Source: Crocosphaera watsonii WH 8501
Lineage (GTDB): Bacteria; Cyanobacteriota; Cyanobacteriia; Cyanobacteriales; Microcystaceae
Assembly (NCBI RefSeq): GCF_000167195.1
Contig: NZ_AADV02000004.1
Location: 57,979-121,978 of the forward strand
DNA length: 64,000 bases
Direction of reading: 5' to 3'
Below the pieces are notes generated by a model. The model had not been told where the DNA came from. It made no database searches and saw only the letters and a list, made by a program, of their open reading frames with translations. Below, piece after piece: positions 35,988-45,124 of this stretch (its first letter is position 1; every line of letters starts with the position of its first letter). Made by a program: the position numbers and the translations under genes.

Positions 35988-36599
35988 TTATTTTTTCCCT
36001 TTTAAGGAGCGTTTAAACAAGGTTCCAAAACCTAAAGCTGTTAGAGAACCTAAGATAGTTAGAGGTTCAGGAATAGCTTGTGCAGTCCAGGTTCCAGTGA
36101 GTGTTTCAGAAGAGGTACTAAAAAGAATAATCCCACCAACTCCCGAAGGATCATTAGGGGTATTCACCCCATCACCACTACCACTCATAGTAAAGTTTCC
36201 TCCTTCACTCATTCCTTGGTTCCATCCAGGGTTGATCGCAGACAACCCGGAATTAGGAAATAATTGGGCAAAAGGGTTAGTGTGCGATAATTCATTAGAG
36301 GTATCATGGGGAGAAAATTGTAAAGGTGTTGGTATTAGTCCAAAGTTATCTAAAGTCACATTTTGAGGGACTAAACCTGTACCAAAATCTAAGGTAAATT
36401 GAATATTAATGACTTCATAGGTTTCTGTTTGTTGATCTCCCTCAATTTCGATGAAACCACCACCAGTGATGTCTCCTGTGAAATTAAAGTTCCATCGAGT
36501 TGCTATCCCAGCAGCTTCTGCTACTTCTGTGAATGCAATAACTCCGCTAAGGGTAGTGATTGTGATAACTGGTGTGAGGTAAGAACCAAGAGTTTTCAT
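35988..36599 (-). CDS. PEP-CTERM sorted exported protein
   Basis: Starting at the ATG at 36599 (MKTLGSYLTPVITITTLSGV) gives a clear signal peptide, cut after about AEAA. The mature part is a beta-rich domain of about 150 residues. The C-terminus carries the PEP-CTERM sorting signal: AIPEPLTILGSLTALGFG, then a basic tail FKRSLKGKK. Such proteins are processed by exosortase and relate to surface or exopolysaccharide export. Upstream in-frame starts at 36668 give an unlikely leader. The RTX repeat gene lies upstream on the same strand. Confidence 0.9.
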   Translation of the reverse strand: MKTLGSYLTPVITITTLSGVIAFTEVAEAAGIATRWNFNFTGDITGGGFIEIEGDQQTETYEVINIQFTLDFGTGLVPQNVTLDNFGLIPTPLQFSPHDTSNELSHTNPFAQLFPNSGLSAINPGWNQGMSEGGNFTMSGSGDGVNTPNDPSGVGGIILFSTSSETLTGTWTAQAIPEPLTILGSLTALGFGTLFKRSLKGKK

Positions 36600-36677
36600 A
36601 ATGTAATTAAATAGTAAAGTTTTATGAGCGAACAGTATAAAGGATAATGCTCTTGTGTTCAAGAGCAATTAAGTTAT

Positions 36678-39600
36678 CTAGAAAATGAAATTGGCTGAAT
36701 CATTCACTTCTGCAACGGATGTATTTTGGAGAATAATAAATGGGATGCCAAAAATGGTTACGCTGCTTCCCGTTGACAAGGGTTGAACCCCGACAACTCC
36801 AGTGGCTAAACCATCGCTACCGCCTTGCCCTAACGCCGTCATAATGTCGCTTAGGTCAATTTTGTCTCCATTATCAAAGTCTGTAATAATGTCGCCAGCA
36901 TCGCCAAAAGTTTCATATTTGAAGATGTCGTCACCACCATTACCAGTGAGAATATCACCTCCACCTTTTCCAATAATCACATCATTATTATTGGTTCCCA
37001 CTAGGATGTCAGGATTAGGAGTTCCTAAAATTTCTGTGGGTTGCTCACTCGGTTTTTCCTGAGTGACTAGAGATAAACTATCACCATCAGCTACTAATGT
37101 TAGTTCTAAGCCATTACCCAGATCAATATTTGTAAAGTCCAAGCTGTTGCTGATACTACTAGCTGTGGCAATCTCAAATACATCCCCTAGTTGGGCGCTG
37201 AAACCATTTAAGAATGACACCTGTAAGGTTCCGTCAAAGACTGCAGCACCAGTGATGGCCAGTTGGTCAAAAGCGGTTGTACTGCCCAGTTCGATATTGA
37301 GGATACTGTCATCTGTTTGGGTGTAGTTCCCTGCGATCGCCAAGGTACCTGTATTCAAATCTGCCGCAATTTCGGCATTGAAATTGAGATCCCCACTGAT
37401 GGTGCCAAAACCTGTTAGAGTACCACCCTCAAAGACAAGATCAGCCGCGCTAAACGTTCCCCCTGACAGAGCAGTGGTTCCCCTAAGTTGGGTGTAAGTC
37501 CCATCCGTTGCGATCGCCGATGTACCATCAACGGTAACGGTGCCATCATCATTGAACCAACTACCGCAAATGTGGAGTTCAGCCCCATTTATAGCTTGTA
37601 GGTTGCCAGAATTGGTGAATTGATCCAGGCAAATGCTGCGGTTAGGTGTTCCCACAGTGCCGTCTGCGACAATCAAACCCTGATTGATTATATTACCGTC
37701 TCCATCTACATCAATGTCACTGCTAATAGATGTATTGGAATTGCTGAGGAAGACTTCGGTATTGGGTCCAAGGATAACATTGCTGTCGCCACTTACCCCA
37801 AACACTGCATCTGCTCCATCTAAGCGGATGATGTTGTTATTTATAGTCTGATCGCTGTCGATGCTCAAGATCGCATTTTCACCCAGATTCGCGTTACCTG
37901 TGAAGGTGGAACCGTTGGTTAGGCTAAGTATTGCTCCGTTGACACTGTTAAGATTGAGATTGCCTTGAACATCTACATCATCTAAGACATTATTACCATT
38001 ACCAACAACTAACTGGGTGTCATCACCAAAGGTAATAGTTCCCCCGGTTATGGTGCCACCATTGAAGGTTGGAGAACCCGTGTTGTTATTAAATGTGTAG
38101 CTGCTATTACTATTGTCCCAGTCATAGTCTTGCAATATTAGTTGTCCTCCCTCACTATTATCGATGGTGCCAAGGTCAACAGTATTGAAACTACCCTGAA
38201 GTACGACAGTAGAATTAACATCAATATCAATAGTGCCACCTGTATTACTCCAATCTCCGAGAACATTGAGGATAGAACCGTTGGCAACCTGAATAACTCC
38301 TTCGTTGTTAAAGACATCCACATCAATGCTGCGATCGCCTGGTCCATCGGCAACAATTAAGCCCTGGTTAACGATATTGCCGTCTCCATCTACATCAATG
38401 TCACTGCTAATAGAGGTATTGACATTTAGCAAACTTACTCTGGAATTGGCTCCAATGATGACATTGCCATCCCCACTAACACCAAACTTAACCCCTGGTC
38501 CGTCTAAATCAATGATTGTATTATCGATGGTTTGGTCGCTGTCGATGCTCAGAATGGCATTTTCCCCTAGATTGGCATTACCTGTGAAGGTGGAACCGTT
38601 GGTTAGGCTAAGTCTTGCTCCGTTGACACTGTTAAGATTGAGATTACCATCAACATCCACATCGTCTAAAACATTATTACCATTACCAACAATTAACTGA
38701 GTGTCATCACCAAAGGTAATAGTCCCCCCGGTTATGGTGCCACCATTGAAGATCCCGGAACCTGTGTTGTTATTAAATGTGTAGCTGCTATTACTATTAT
38801 CCCAGTCATAGTCTTGGAATATTAGTTGTCCTCCCTCACTATTATCGATGGTGCCAAGGTCAACAGTATTGAAACTACCCTGAAGTACGACAGTAGAATT
38901 AACATCAATATCAATAGTGCCACCTGTATTACTCCAATCTCCGAGAACATTGAGGATAGAACCGTTGGCAACCTGAATAACTCCCTCGTTGTTAAAGACA
39001 TCTACATCAATGCTGCGATCTCCTGGTCCATCGGCAACTATGGTTCCTTGGTTAATGATATTACCGTCTCCATCTACATCAATGTCACTGCTAATAGAGG
39101 TATTTACATTTAGCAAACTTACTCTGGAATTGGCTCCAATGATGACATTGCCATCCCCACTAACACCAAACTTAGCTCCGGGTTGTTCTAACCTAATGAT
39201 TGTATTATCGATGGTTTGGTCGCTGTCGATGCTCAGAATTGCATTTTCCCCTAGATTGGCATTTCTGGTAAAGGTAGAACCGTTGGTTAGGCTAAGTCTT
39301 GCTCCGTTGGCACTGTTGAGATTGAGATTCCCATCAACATCTACGTCGTCTAAAACATTATTACCACTGCCGATCACTAATTGAGTGTCATCCTCAAAGG
39401 TAAGGGAACCTCCTGTAACCGTTCCCCCGTTGAACTCCCAGCTACCTGTATTGTTATTGAAAGTGTAGTTGCGATCGCTATTATCCCAATTGTAATTTCT
39501 TAGGGGAACTTTACCACCGACACTATTATCTATATCCCCTAAATCATCGGTATTAAAACTATTATTGAGTTGCAGGGTTGAAGTAGCATCAATATCAATA

Positions 39601-41242
39601 GTGCCTCCTGTATTACTCCAATCTCCGAGAACATTGAGGATAGAACCATTGGCAACTTGAATCACCCCTTCGTTATTAAAGACATCCACATCAATGCTGC
39701 GATCGCCTGGTCCATCGGCAACAATTAAGCCCTGGTTAACGATATTGCTGTCTCCATCCACATCAATGTCACTGCTAATAGAGGTATTTACATTTAGCAA
39801 ACTTACTCTGGAATTGGCTCCAATGATGACATTGCCATCCCCACTAACATCAAACTTAGCCCCGGGTTGTTCTAACCTAATGATTGTATTATCGATGGTT
39901 TGGTCGCTGTCGATGCTCAGAATGGCATTTTCCCCTAGATTGGCATTTCCGGTAAAGGTAGAACCGTTGGTTAGGCTAAGTCTTGCTCCGTTGACACTGT
40001 TAAGATTGAGATTACCATCAACATCCACATCGTCTAAAACATTATTACCACTACCGATCACTAATTGAGTGTCATCCTCAAAGGTAAGGGAACCTCCTGT
40101 AACCGTTCCCCCGTTGAACTCCCAGCTACCTGTATTGTTATTGAAAGTATAGTTGCTATTGCTATTATCCCAATTGTAATTTCGTAGGGAAACTTTACCA
40201 CCGACACTATTATCTATATCCCCTAAATCAATTGAACCATTAGCAACTTGAATCACCCCTTCGTTATTGAATACATCCACATCAATAGTGCGATCGCCTG
40301 GTCCATCGGCAACGATTGTTCCTTGGTTAATGACATTACCATCCCCATCCACTTCTACATCACTGCTAATAGATGTATTAGCTTCTCCTAAGACTAAACG
40401 GGAATTGCTCCCTAAAATAAGGTTAGCATCACCACTCACCCCGAAGGTTGCACCACTTCCTGAAAGGTTAATTTCAGAATCGTTGAGGGTTTGATCACTT
40501 TCGATACTGAGAATTGCATTGTCCCCTAAATTGGCGTTGCCGGTAAAGCTAGAACCATTGGTAAGTCTCAGTCTTGCCCCATTGAGACTATTAAGATTGA
40601 GATTACCATCAACATCCACATCATTAAGAACATTATTGCCATTACCAAAGACTAAACAGCTACCTTCGCTAAAGATCAGGTTTCCTCCTGTAATCGTCCC
40701 TCCGTTGAATTCCCAATCTCCTGTGCTGTTATTCCAGGTATAACTACTATTACTGTTATCCCAGTTAAAGTTTTCTAGGCTGAATCTTCCTCCGGCACTA
40801 TTATCTATGTCTCCTAAGTCAATGGTATTGAAGCTATTACTAACAATTAGGGTGGAGTCTTTATCTATGTCGATACTTCCCTCTGTATTGCTCCAGTTAC
40901 CTAGTATATTGAGGATTGAACCATTGGCAACTTGAATAATTCCTTGGTTATCGAAAACGGCTACATCAATGGAACGATTAGGATTACCGTTACTACCATC
41001 GGCGATAATTGTACCTTGGTTAATGAAGTTATCGTTACCGTTGACTGTAACATCACTACTAATGCTGGTGTCGGAGTTACCAAGGATAAGTTGAGAACCG
41101 GCACCGAGAATAACATTGTTGTCACCACTAACTTCAAATCTTGCCCCTGGACCTCCTAAGTCAATTACAGAGTTATTAATGGTTTGATTGGTGGCAATGT
41201 TGAGAATTGCACCGTCACCCAAATTGGCGTTACCAATGAATT
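36678..41242 (-). pseudogene. Giant repeat protein with RTX C-terminus, N-terminus removed
   Basis: About 1,520 residues remain. Six units of roughly 225 residues (the first partial, the second with an internal deletion) share blocks such as GNANLGENAILSIDSDQTI, GVSGDGNVIIGANSRVSLL, INQGTIVADGPGDRSIDVDV and LGDWSNTGGTIDID. The pattern is that of beta-helix adhesins of the filamentous-haemagglutinin kind. The C-terminal part has calcium-binding nonapeptides (GTPNPDILVG, GGGDILTGNGGDDIF) that indicate type I secretion. The gene starts abruptly at the IS edge (41243) with no signal or start of its own. Units are alike at nucleotide level, indicating recent homogenisation. Confidence 0.85.
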
Positions 41243-41265
41243 GGACTTTGGACAAAAAAAGTTTG

Positions 41266-41286
41266 TTAGCGTATATTTTACGCTAA
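41266..41286. promoter_or_regulatory. Palindrome TTAGCGTA-N5-TACGCTAA, left end
   Basis: Exact 8-bp arms, spacer TATTT, 23 bp inside the left terminus of the IS. A likely transposase or regulator binding site. Confidence 0.8.
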
Positions 41287-41368
41287 ACTAAAATCCCAAA
41301 ATATCGGCTCTGTATCAGTCAATAAAATTTGCTGACAAATAGGGCTAATCTATAGATTCTGAGGAAAA

Positions 41369-42808
41369 CTAAGGAGCTTTTAAGTTTTCAGTTGATTTTT
41401 TGCTCCCTTTCTTGATAACATCATGACGAGTTCGTGGGGCTTTTTTGTAACCTTTAATACGTCCGGAAGAAAAACCTCGACGTTTGGGAAATTTGGCAAA
41501 AGTCCCCAAGGTCGTAATTATTCTTGAAAAGTCTCTTTGAACTAGACTAGGGGTGATTTTGATGGATTTATTAGTCTTCAAATACTGTTCCCAATCACGG
41601 GGTAAAACCACAGCTAATTTTCTGGCAGCCCACAAATTTACATAAGAAAGAAGTGTTAGTTTAAACCAATTTTCTTCATGATGTACATCGGGAGTTAAAT
41701 AAGATGTCATCAATAATCTTTGTTTACCAAATCGAAAAAGATGTTCCATGTCATAACGTTGTCGATAACACTGATAACAATCAACTAAACTTAACTCATC
41801 GCGCCGAGAACCAATAACAATAAGCCACATAGGTTTCCAAATACTATTTCTTTCTTGAGCTCTGACAACAATCTGGAGTAAAGTAAAGGGGTGATTTTTC
41901 ATTTTATAGTTTTTAGTTCCTCTCATTAACATCTGTTTCCATCCCGAAATAGTCACTGTTAATTGACGACCTTTTTTCGTTGTAAAGGGAACATGATGAA
42001 CTTCATCAGGTTCAGTCCAAGTTTGGTCATCTTTAAGGTCAAATTTATCCCCATACCAACGGGGATGTCCCGAAGTTTTGGCTTGATTTTGGTCCCGAAT
42101 AAATTGACGATAAAAAACTCGGTCAATTCTAACTCTTGTAATAGTAACTACGTCTTCATGCTTAACTTGTTCCCCAATAAAATCCTTTTGGCTGTAGTCA
42201 CTATCAGCCACTAAGACAGATAATTTATCAGAAAATAAAGAACTTTGCCAGATTTTTTTTAGTTGTTGATTGCCTTGATTTACTCCTTTATGTTTAGAGG
42301 GGACTAGCTCTCCTGATAAGGGGACAGCCCAAGGGACTTTTTCTGTGTCTATTTGGTCAGGTAAAGCGCAGACAACGGAATAACAATGTCCAATATTAAT
42401 GGGTTTATTTCCCTTAATTGGATTGGGGTAATGAATAAAGGTTTTATCCGCTAACGTTTCGGCAAACCGTCGTGGACAGGGAGTTCTGTCAATACCAAAT
42501 AAGTTATAATGTTTTGAAGTGGGAGGAATTGTTCTCGATACCGCTGAAAATAAAGTCTCAATTCTCTGTTCATAATTAGGGTCAGTTTGAGTGGGTAAAA
42601 ACTCTTGAATTCCTCTATATAAACTGTTATAATCTCTTCTAAATAAAGGATTGAGAGACAATTCAACGACTGAGTGAGCTTGTTGGTTACTGGAGAGGGC
42701 ATCGAGTAATTCTATAATAGTTTCTTTTCTAGCTTTTAGTCCTTGGAAGAGGTTAGACCTCCACACCAGGAATTCCTCGACAGACGTAGCCGTTTCATTT
42801 TTGGTCAT
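41369..42808 (-). CDS. Transposase of the palindrome-bearing IS
   Basis: A 479-residue DDE-type transposase. Blocks likely to hold the catalytic residues are LFGIDRTPCPRRFAETLAD near residue 103, LSVLVADSDYSQKDFIGEQ near residue 196 and CYQCYRQRYDMEHLFRFGK near residue 350 (the Y-R-E-like signature with Glu). The C-terminus is strongly basic (KKAPRTRHDVIKKGSKKS). A complete frame with ATG and stop suggests it can still be made. The start lies 24 bp from a palindrome shared with the IS ends, which may serve as its operator. Confidence 0.88.
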   Translation of the reverse strand: MTKNETATSVEEFLVWRSNLFQGLKARKETIIELLDALSSNQQAHSVVELSLNPLFRRDYNSLYRGIQEFLPTQTDPNYEQRIETLFSAVSRTIPPTSKHYNLFGIDRTPCPRRFAETLADKTFIHYPNPIKGNKPINIGHCYSVVCALPDQIDTEKVPWAVPLSGELVPSKHKGVNQGNQQLKKIWQSSLFSDKLSVLVADSDYSQKDFIGEQVKHEDVVTITRVRIDRVFYRQFIRDQNQAKTSGHPRWYGDKFDLKDDQTWTEPDEVHHVPFTTKKGRQLTVTISGWKQMLMRGTKNYKMKNHPFTLLQIVVRAQERNSIWKPMWLIVIGSRRDELSLVDCYQCYRQRYDMEHLFRFGKQRLLMTSYLTPDVHHEENWFKLTLLSYVNLWAARKLAVVLPRDWEQYLKTNKSIKITPSLVQRDFSRIITTLGTFAKFPKRRGFSSGRIKGYKKAPRTRHDVIKKGSKKSTENLKAP

Positions 42809-42832
42809 TTTTAAAATTTATTACCTTATAAA

Positions 42833-42853
42833 TTAGCGTAATATATACGCTAA
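42833..42853. promoter_or_regulatory. Palindrome TTAGCGTA-N5-TACGCTAA between divergent genes
   Basis: Exact 8-bp arms with spacer ATATA. It sits in the 79-bp gap between the transposase start (42808, leftward) and the passenger start (42888, rightward), an ideal place for an operator acting on both. Confidence 0.8.
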
Positions 42854-42887
42854 CATCAAAAAAGGTTGTTTGTTACAGTTAAGGCTA

Positions 42888-43283
42888 ATGTCATAACATT
42901 CCGAACTTAAGACCAGTCAAGATGTCCACCTGAGAGCCAAACAAATTAAGAGTCTAATTCGCTCTCTTAAACAGAAAATAAAGAAAATTGAACGGGAAGG
43001 GGAAGTAGCACCAGCTAATTGTCATATTATTCGTTATCAGGTTAATGGAAAGGGAACAATCTACTGGTATTATAAACTACAGGCTGCTGAATCAATTTTT
43101 CCTATGGCCACTAATAATGAGAAAAAAACCAAATATAAATATTTAGGACGAGCCGGAAGTTCTGCTCATATTGATGCTGTAGAAAAACTCACTAGAAGAA
43201 ATCTCATTGATGAATTAGAACGAGTCATTCAATCTCTAACGGAAAGCTACTTAGATATCTATATTGGAACCGAAACTGAATGA
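42888..43283 (+). pseudogene. IS passenger protein of about 131 codons with a stop at codon 3
   Basis: ATG-TCA-TAA at 42888-42896, then a long open frame: HSELKTSQDVHLRAKQIKS, LIRSLKQKIKKIEREGEVAP, CHIIRYQVNGKGTIYWYYKL, TKYKYLGRAGSSAHIDAVEK and LIDELERVIQSLTESYLDIY, ending TGA at 43281. The third codon was probably CAA. The N-terminal helix is Lys-rich and could contact DNA; the middle looks like a compact beta region with many aromatics. I do not recognise the family. It is divergent from the transposase. Expression would need readthrough or an internal start. Confidence 0.6.
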
Positions 43284-43371
43284 AGCTATTTAATATTTAA
43301 AATCCCCTAAAAAGATGGAAAGAGAGTTTTTAAAATCACCTTAATTCTCTATTTTAGCTCTGGAGGTATGT

Positions 43372-43392
43372 TTAGCGTAAAATTTACGCTAA
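43372..43392. promoter_or_regulatory. Palindrome TTAGCGTA-N5-TACGCTAA, right end
   Basis: Exact 8-bp arms, spacer AAATT, 23 bp inside the right terminus, the mirror position of the left copy. Confidence 0.8.
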
Positions 43393-43415
43393 TAATTGTT
43401 TTTTATCCAAAGTCC

Positions 43416-43746
43416 AATTATGATCCAGAGAAGATTATTCGCGGAGGACTGGCTGACGAACGCTTCCTTGCTTATGCCCATCATATTCTTGAGATCGGTG
43501 AGTTATTCGATTTTATCGTTATTGACGGAATGGCACGGCGACTCTGTACTTTTTTGGCAGTCAACTACCTTAAACCCACAGGATTCATTATTTTGGATAA
43601 CAGTAATCGCAGCGATTACGATCTCGCTTATATATTACTCGAAGAGGCTGGGTTCCGACAGATTCCATTCTGGGGTTTAGTGCCAGGGGCAAACTTTTTA
43701 ACCTGCACATCATTCTTCACACGATCCCTTGAACTTTTACCATCTA
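43416..43746 (+). pseudogene. C-terminal fragment of a SAM methyltransferase
   Basis: About 110 residues remain between two IS elements: NYDPEKIIRGGLADERFLAY, then LFDFIVIDGMARRLCTFLAV, YLKPTGFIILDNSNRSDYDL and AGFRQIPFWGLVPGANFLTC. FIVIDG and GFIILDNS match the later motifs of class I methyltransferases often found near glycan or natural-product genes. Motif I is lost at the left IS. At the right end the frame would stop at once (LELLPSR-stop) if the IS630 copy were removed, so the C-terminus may be native. Confidence 0.7.
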
Positions 43747-43774
43747 GTGCAGCTTAGCAAAAATAATTCACCAG

Positions 43775-44416
43775 TCACTTATGATCTTTAAAGCCCTTAA
43801 ATTTCCAAACGAACGGCTTAGCAAAATGTTGATTAAAGTAATCAATAAAATTGAGAATTTTTTGGGATAGTTCTTCAGTTGAACGGACAGTAATTCTTTT
43901 GAGTAAACGCCTGACTAAGATCGAAAACCAACACTCAATTTGATTAAGCCACGATGTATGTTTGGGAATATAAACAAAGCGAATTCGATGAGATTCATCT
44001 GATAAAAAATCTGCTCTGCTGTCCATAGATTGCAAAATCCCCTCCTTTCCTTTTCTCCCCAAATCAATAGTAATTCCACAGCTTTCTGCTACTAATTTGA
44101 CTAAGCTTTCCGATTTATGAGTGTTGAGTTTATCTACAATAAAAATCCATTCTGCTTTTTCATCAATCTTAATCGTTCTCTGGATATGTTCAGAAAAATC
44201 TTGTTCTGTTCTTGTCGGTCCAATAGAGGGACTAACAACTTTTCCTCTTGCCACATCCCAGTTCGCAATCAAGCTTAAAGTTCCGTGTCTTTCATATTCA
44301 AATTCGATTTTTTCTACTTGCTTAGGCTTGATTCTTTTGTTCGGAAATAATCTCTCAAGAGCTTGAATCCCTGTCATTTCATCTGTACTAATTAAATGAA
44401 TTCCTTGTTCTAACAA
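43775..44416 (-). CDS. IS630 transposase, orfB part, copy A
   Basis: The 213-residue catalytic half. The DDE residues are in LISTDEMTGIQALE (first Asp), WIFIVDKLNTHKSESL (second Asp) and the TSWLNQIECWFSIL block (Glu). The nominal start is a TTG; the frame is open further upstream, so the protein is probably made as a fusion with orfA by frameshifting. Differences from copy B include Lys versus Gln after FIVD. Confidence 0.92.
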   Translation of the reverse strand: MLEQGIHLISTDEMTGIQALERLFPNKRIKPKQVEKIEFEYERHGTLSLIANWDVARGKVVSPSIGPTRTEQDFSEHIQRTIKIDEKAEWIFIVDKLNTHKSESLVKLVAESCGITIDLGRKGKEGILQSMDSRADFLSDESHRIRFVYIPKHTSWLNQIECWFSILVRRLLKRITVRSTEELSQKILNFIDYFNQHFAKPFVWKFKGFKDHK

Positions 44417-44480
44417 AGTTTTAGCTTCTTGATGAAGTTCACAGATATATTTGACTTGCTTTTTAAATTTTAAGGGATCA

Positions 44481-45062
44481 TCAATTTTGGCATTTAACCA
44501 GTAACGAACGAGATGTGGTTGTAATGTCGCTTCTTTTTAAAAAACGCCCCACACTACGGGGGGAAATCTTTTCGACAATTCCTCTTTTTATGGCTTCATC
44601 CGCCAACTCTGAAGGTGTCCAATGGCTCACTGGTCTGTCTGATTTTTCACATTCTTCACAAGCGATCGCTACAATCTGGACTACTTGTTCGACCGTAAAG
44701 GATTTTGTTGTTCCAGGTCTTGGGCGATCGCTTAAAATTCCTTTGATCAAGACCATTAATGCTTTCTCCGTTACCTGTTGTTCTTCGGCGGCACTCAGTT
44801 TTTCTCTCTCCTCAAACCATCGCGATCGCCACTGACGCACTTGTACTCGGTCTAATTCTAATCTTCGACTAATCGAACTATTGCTCTCTCCTGATGCTGC
44901 GGCTAAGATTAGCTTGGCTCGTCTAACAAGGCGATAGGGGTTTGTTGTCCCTCTCACTATTTGTTGGAGTACTGTTTTCTGTAGGTTGGAGAGGTTAATT
45001 GGCAATGCTTTTATCATGGACATCAACTTCGAGATTCTTCCGTTAGTTTCATTGAAACACAT
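44481..45062 (-). CDS. IS630 transposase, orfA part, copy A
   Basis: The 193-residue N-terminal half with a helix-turn-helix: LVRRAKLILAAASGESNSSI and RRLELDRVQVRQWRSRWFE. The second part has WTPSELADEAIKRGIVEKIS. It ends out of frame with orfB: after VGRFLK, a T6A5 tract would need a +1 shift to continue as EATLQPHLVRYWLNAK into orfB. The identical tract in all copies suggests programmed frameshifting or transcript slippage. Confidence 0.92.
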   Translation of the reverse strand: MCFNETNGRISKLMSMIKALPINLSNLQKTVLQQIVRGTTNPYRLVRRAKLILAAASGESNSSISRRLELDRVQVRQWRSRWFEEREKLSAAEEQQVTEKALMVLIKGILSDRPRPGTTKSFTVEQVVQIVAIACEECEKSDRPVSHWTPSELADEAIKRGIVEKISPRSVGRFLKRSDITTTSRSLLVKCQN

Positions 45063-45124
45063 TGTCGTGGCTAGTCACGAAAGTTTCTGTAAAAATCTGG
45101 TGGATTACTTTCGCCAAGCTGCAC

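Larger units (their letters stand above)
41243..43415. mobile_element. Insertion sequence (2,173 bp) with divergent passenger gene and three palindromes
   Basis: Terminal repeats begin GGACTTTGGACAAAAAA (left) and GGACTTTGGATAAAAAA (right, inverted). AATT flanks both ends (41239-41242 and 43416-43419), a likely 4-bp target duplication. A transposase gene runs leftward and a second reading frame rightward. Palindromes of the form TTAGCGTA-N5-TACGCTAA lie 23 bp inside each end and between the two genes. I do not recognise the formal IS family. Confidence 0.9.
43747..45124 (-). mobile_element. IS630-family element, copy A (1,378 bp)
   Basis: Terminal repeats start GTGCAGCTTAGCAAAAATAA on the left and, inverted, GTGCAGCTTGGCGAAAGTAA on the right. 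TA is present on both sides, the standard IS630 target duplication. Two overlapping-frame genes encode the transposase. Two other copies lie at 60570 and 62738. Confidence 0.95.

Noticed and set aside
38142-40743. Several plus-strand ORFs opposite the RTX repeat protein
   Set aside because: They recur with the same period as the repeat units and are antisense shadows.
43368-43415. Methyltransferase start at 43368
   Set aside because: Those first codons lie inside the IS terminal repeat and palindrome; the true gene part begins at 43416.
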